From Montifringilla adamsi (taxonomy: Eukaryota > Chordata > Aves > Passeriformes > Passeridae), in assembly GCA_017590115.1 (NCBI GenBank), contig JAGGNK010006448.1, forward strand, positions 7,798,099-7,862,098: a stretch of DNA of 64,000 nucleotides. Direction: 5' to 3'. A program made the position numbers and the translations under genes. Shown one piece after another: positions 61,501 through 64,000 of the stretch (its first letter is position 1; each line of letters begins with the position of its first letter). Below the pieces are notes generated by a model that saw only the letters and a list, made by a program, of their open reading frames with translations, was not told where the DNA came from and did not search any database.

Positions 61501-64000
61501 ACTGTGCAAATGAGCCAAGTGTGAATACATAGATAAGATATGATGTGCATATTTTTGTTGTTGCTGCATTTAATTGCAATGACTCATGTCTGGGAATATC
61601 ATCTGTTTGATGATGATGAATAATAAGTTCAATGGTACACACAGTATACCTCAAATTAACAAGACATGTTGAATTCCCTCCTACATTTTTAAAAGCTCAT
61701 CCAAAGCTTGTTGAATCACTCCCTAATTATTAACAAAACAATGCTCATTAAGGACAGTTCCTTTTATTTTTTATGAGAATTTAGTAATAGGAGATGATTT
61801 ATATAGATGCTGCATACATCTAGACCTGGCATACACTGTTGAAACCAAGAATTGGAAGAACTGAAACACAGTTTAAATGTCATGGGGTTTTTTTAGTTAG
61901 TTTACTCAGATGCACAGATATCACAATGGAAATAAGAAATGAGAAAATTTAGTTTCTTTGAGCTTCCAGGATTCCACACAATGCTTTGCGATTGCTTGTT
62001 ATACAGCCTTACATACTTGAAAACTCTTGGAATTTTGTGACCTATACCTCCCCAGTGTCTACTGACAACAGATTTCCTATCTTTTAAATATTGACCATGT
62101 TTTAATATTTATTGAAATTTAGGATTTTACAAAAGTGTAGTATTCAGATTTAGAAATACTAAAAAAAAAAAGCAAAAATAAGTAAGCATATATACATTTT
62201 TTTAAACTATTATTTGGACACATTAGTAGAGCCTGTAACAGGTGAACAGATGAAGCTCTGCTGTCCCAAAGCAAGAATAACTGAAAAAGAAGGGGGGAAT
62301 GAGGGGAAAAGAACCCAAAAACCTAAAACGTTGGGCAGTATGACATCCTTTTTCTTCCCTGTTAAGTTTTAGGATTATTTATAGTCAATAAAAATATGTT
62401 TGCAACAGTCATATCTATTTGTAAAATATATGGTACTTACATGGCATAAATGAATAAAACCAGTGAGTTTTTAGCTAAAGTTCTGACCAGAAATGATGTC
62501 AGAATAAAATCTGATCCAGGCTTCTGAGGAAGAAAGGTGGCTGCAGGTAAGTGAGAATTTCTTTTAAGTCATCGTTTAAATATCAGAAATTAGATCAATA
62601 TATTATGATTGTGCAATTACAGGAGAGAATTTGGTGTCTCAGGAGGACTCTCACAAGACTTTAACTTTTGATTTAGGTAATGCATGCTTTCCTTAAAAAA
62701 AATAATTAATCTTTATGCCAGATGTTAAATATTATTTTTAATGTCTATTTATCCAAAGGTAAGGAGAGAAATGAGAAACAGGTAAATGGCAGGGGGAAAA
62801 AAACAAAACCAAATTCCAGCCCATCCAAACCCTCCCCCACTCCCCCACAAAGAAAAAAACTCAAGAAAACCCCCAAACAACTAAACCAAAACAAAATTAA
62901 CAATCCACAAAGCAAAGATCTAGGATTTCCTTGTCATAATGTTAACCTGTTGAACTTTCTAACATATCAGTAATTTTGTAAGTGCTGTTTAAGCATGTGA
63001 TTAATGAATGCCATATAACATTGACACAGTGAGCATTCCAGTTTACAGCTATTGGCTAGTGACAGAAATCTCAAGGTACTGGCTTCCTAACTAAAGGTAA
63101 AATAATAGAACACTGAATTAAGTTACTAACTAGATGGTAGGAGCAGAAACCTTTTGAGCCAGCATAATTAATTTTAGTCATTTAAACTTTAGTTACAATG
63201 GGTTTAGGTGATTATGTTAATATAAACAAAAAAGTAGCAAGGTTCACATTAAACAGGCCCCATGATACCTTGTGCTTTCCAAGAGTGGATTGGATTTGCC
63301 AGCAGTTTTATATCCTCCTGTGCTAACCATCCATGCAGAAAGTACAGCTGCTGGTGGTCAGCTTAGCAATTCAAATGTTACACTTGAAAAGCCAGGACAG
63401 CGTGACTTCTTCATCAAGGCATCTTGCAATGGCTGTAAAATGGAACCAGCACCACAGTGCAAGCAGACAGAGTTCATGTAGTTTGTGCTGTTGGCAGTGA
63501 AGTGCCCTCTTGAATAAGCATCAGCACAAACGCAAGCATAAGTTATTCTGTGAAAAGGACTCTCTCTAAACTGAATTTATTCTAGTTACAAGCAAGTCAT
63601 TTTGTAATTAGTCATTTGAGTTGTATGTTACCTCAGCTTTTGATATTCAAAACTACCAGCAGTTATTATTAGGACACTGACCAAAACAAATTAAATAAAA
63701 TTGAAAGCATGGCAGCATGGAATAAGAACAGGAGTGTAACAAAGACAATCTAACAACTTTATCTGAAATTGCAGATACACAGTTGGAGAGTTACCGCAAA
63801 CTCCATGGTGACAAATTCTTTCATAATCATCAAAGACCTTTAGGAGATCAAAAGCCCTTAGCTTAAAAACATTCACAATAAACATTTGATTACTTCTTGG
63901 AAAAAAATAAGCCAAAACACATTTTATATGTAACAGCCTGCAACAGTCTGAGGGAATTCAGCAGTTTAAATCAGAGACAAAAAATCTGTATCTATAATTG
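58521..64000. other. AT-rich DNA to the window end, nothing recognised
   Basis: Short A/T runs (58808-58824, 58863-58873, 60618-60630, 62161-62171) and an A/C-rich patch at about 62796-62895. A 13-bp tandem pair (agcaattgctttc twice) lies at 61072-61097. A 69-codon frame at 63272-63481 has mixed composition but no recognised domain, and I do not call it a gene. Confidence 0.5.

Noticed and set aside
63272..63481. 69-codon frame with balanced composition as a possible exon
   Set aside because: No known domain, no clear splice-site context and no supporting neighbour; conservation data would be needed.
1..64000. CRISPR array, phage, operon or defence system
   Set aside because: No regularly spaced repeats with unique spacers and no prokaryotic gene organisation; repeat content is avian.

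Overview
The window looks like AT-rich, gene-poor nuclear DNA from a bird, most likely a songbird or other passerine. The evidence is the repeat content. There are at least ten CR1 LINE fragments, several ending in the ATTCTRTG-type 3' tail that marks CR1. There are avian-type solo LTRs. At 48546-48690 there is a short element with a tRNA-Ile-like head and a CR1-like tail, which matches the build of the TguSINE1 SINEs described in passerines. No database search was possible, so family names rest on recognised sequence.

I find no supportable host protein-coding exon, rRNA, tRNA gene, CRISPR array or bacterial-style operon. Every long open frame is either repeat-derived (CR1 ORF2 or LTR, sense or antisense) or a short chance frame in AT-rich DNA. 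The window is best read as intergenic or deep intronic sequence.

Layout. 1-6.8 kb: AT-rich DNA with an A-rich/(AC)n start and a 93-bp tandem duplication at 955-1140. 6.8-9.2 kb: two same-orientation LTR pieces of one avian LTR family. 9.2-20.2 kb: AT-rich DNA with microsatellites. 20.2-21.2 kb: a near-complete minus-strand LTR carrying internal degenerate repeats. 22.2-26.9 kb: a cluster of five CR1 fragments. 27.9-28.6 kb: a 592-base assembly gap inside a (TA)n tract whose two flanks resemble each other. 28.6-38.5 kb: AT-rich DNA with simple repeats. 38.55-40.26 kb: a minus-strand CR1 split by a 450-bp solo LTR that has a 6-bp target-site duplication. 42.5-44.8 kb: two CR1 endonuclease-domain fragments in opposite orientation, the second ending beside a 26-bp perfect palindrome. 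46.3 and 48.6 kb: a CR1 tail and the SINE. 57.3-58.5 kb: long poly(A) tracts next to a GC-richer island of about 1 kb that I cannot classify but suspect is retrovirus-derived. The remainder shows nothing recognisable.

The elements are mutated and show no sign of current activity: the CR1 reverse transcriptase catalytic motif is changed and the frames are broken. The main interest is evolutionary (nesting order, SINE presence, tandem and palindromic sequence) and technical (the gap and long homopolymers). I did not find a convincing undescribed biological system.
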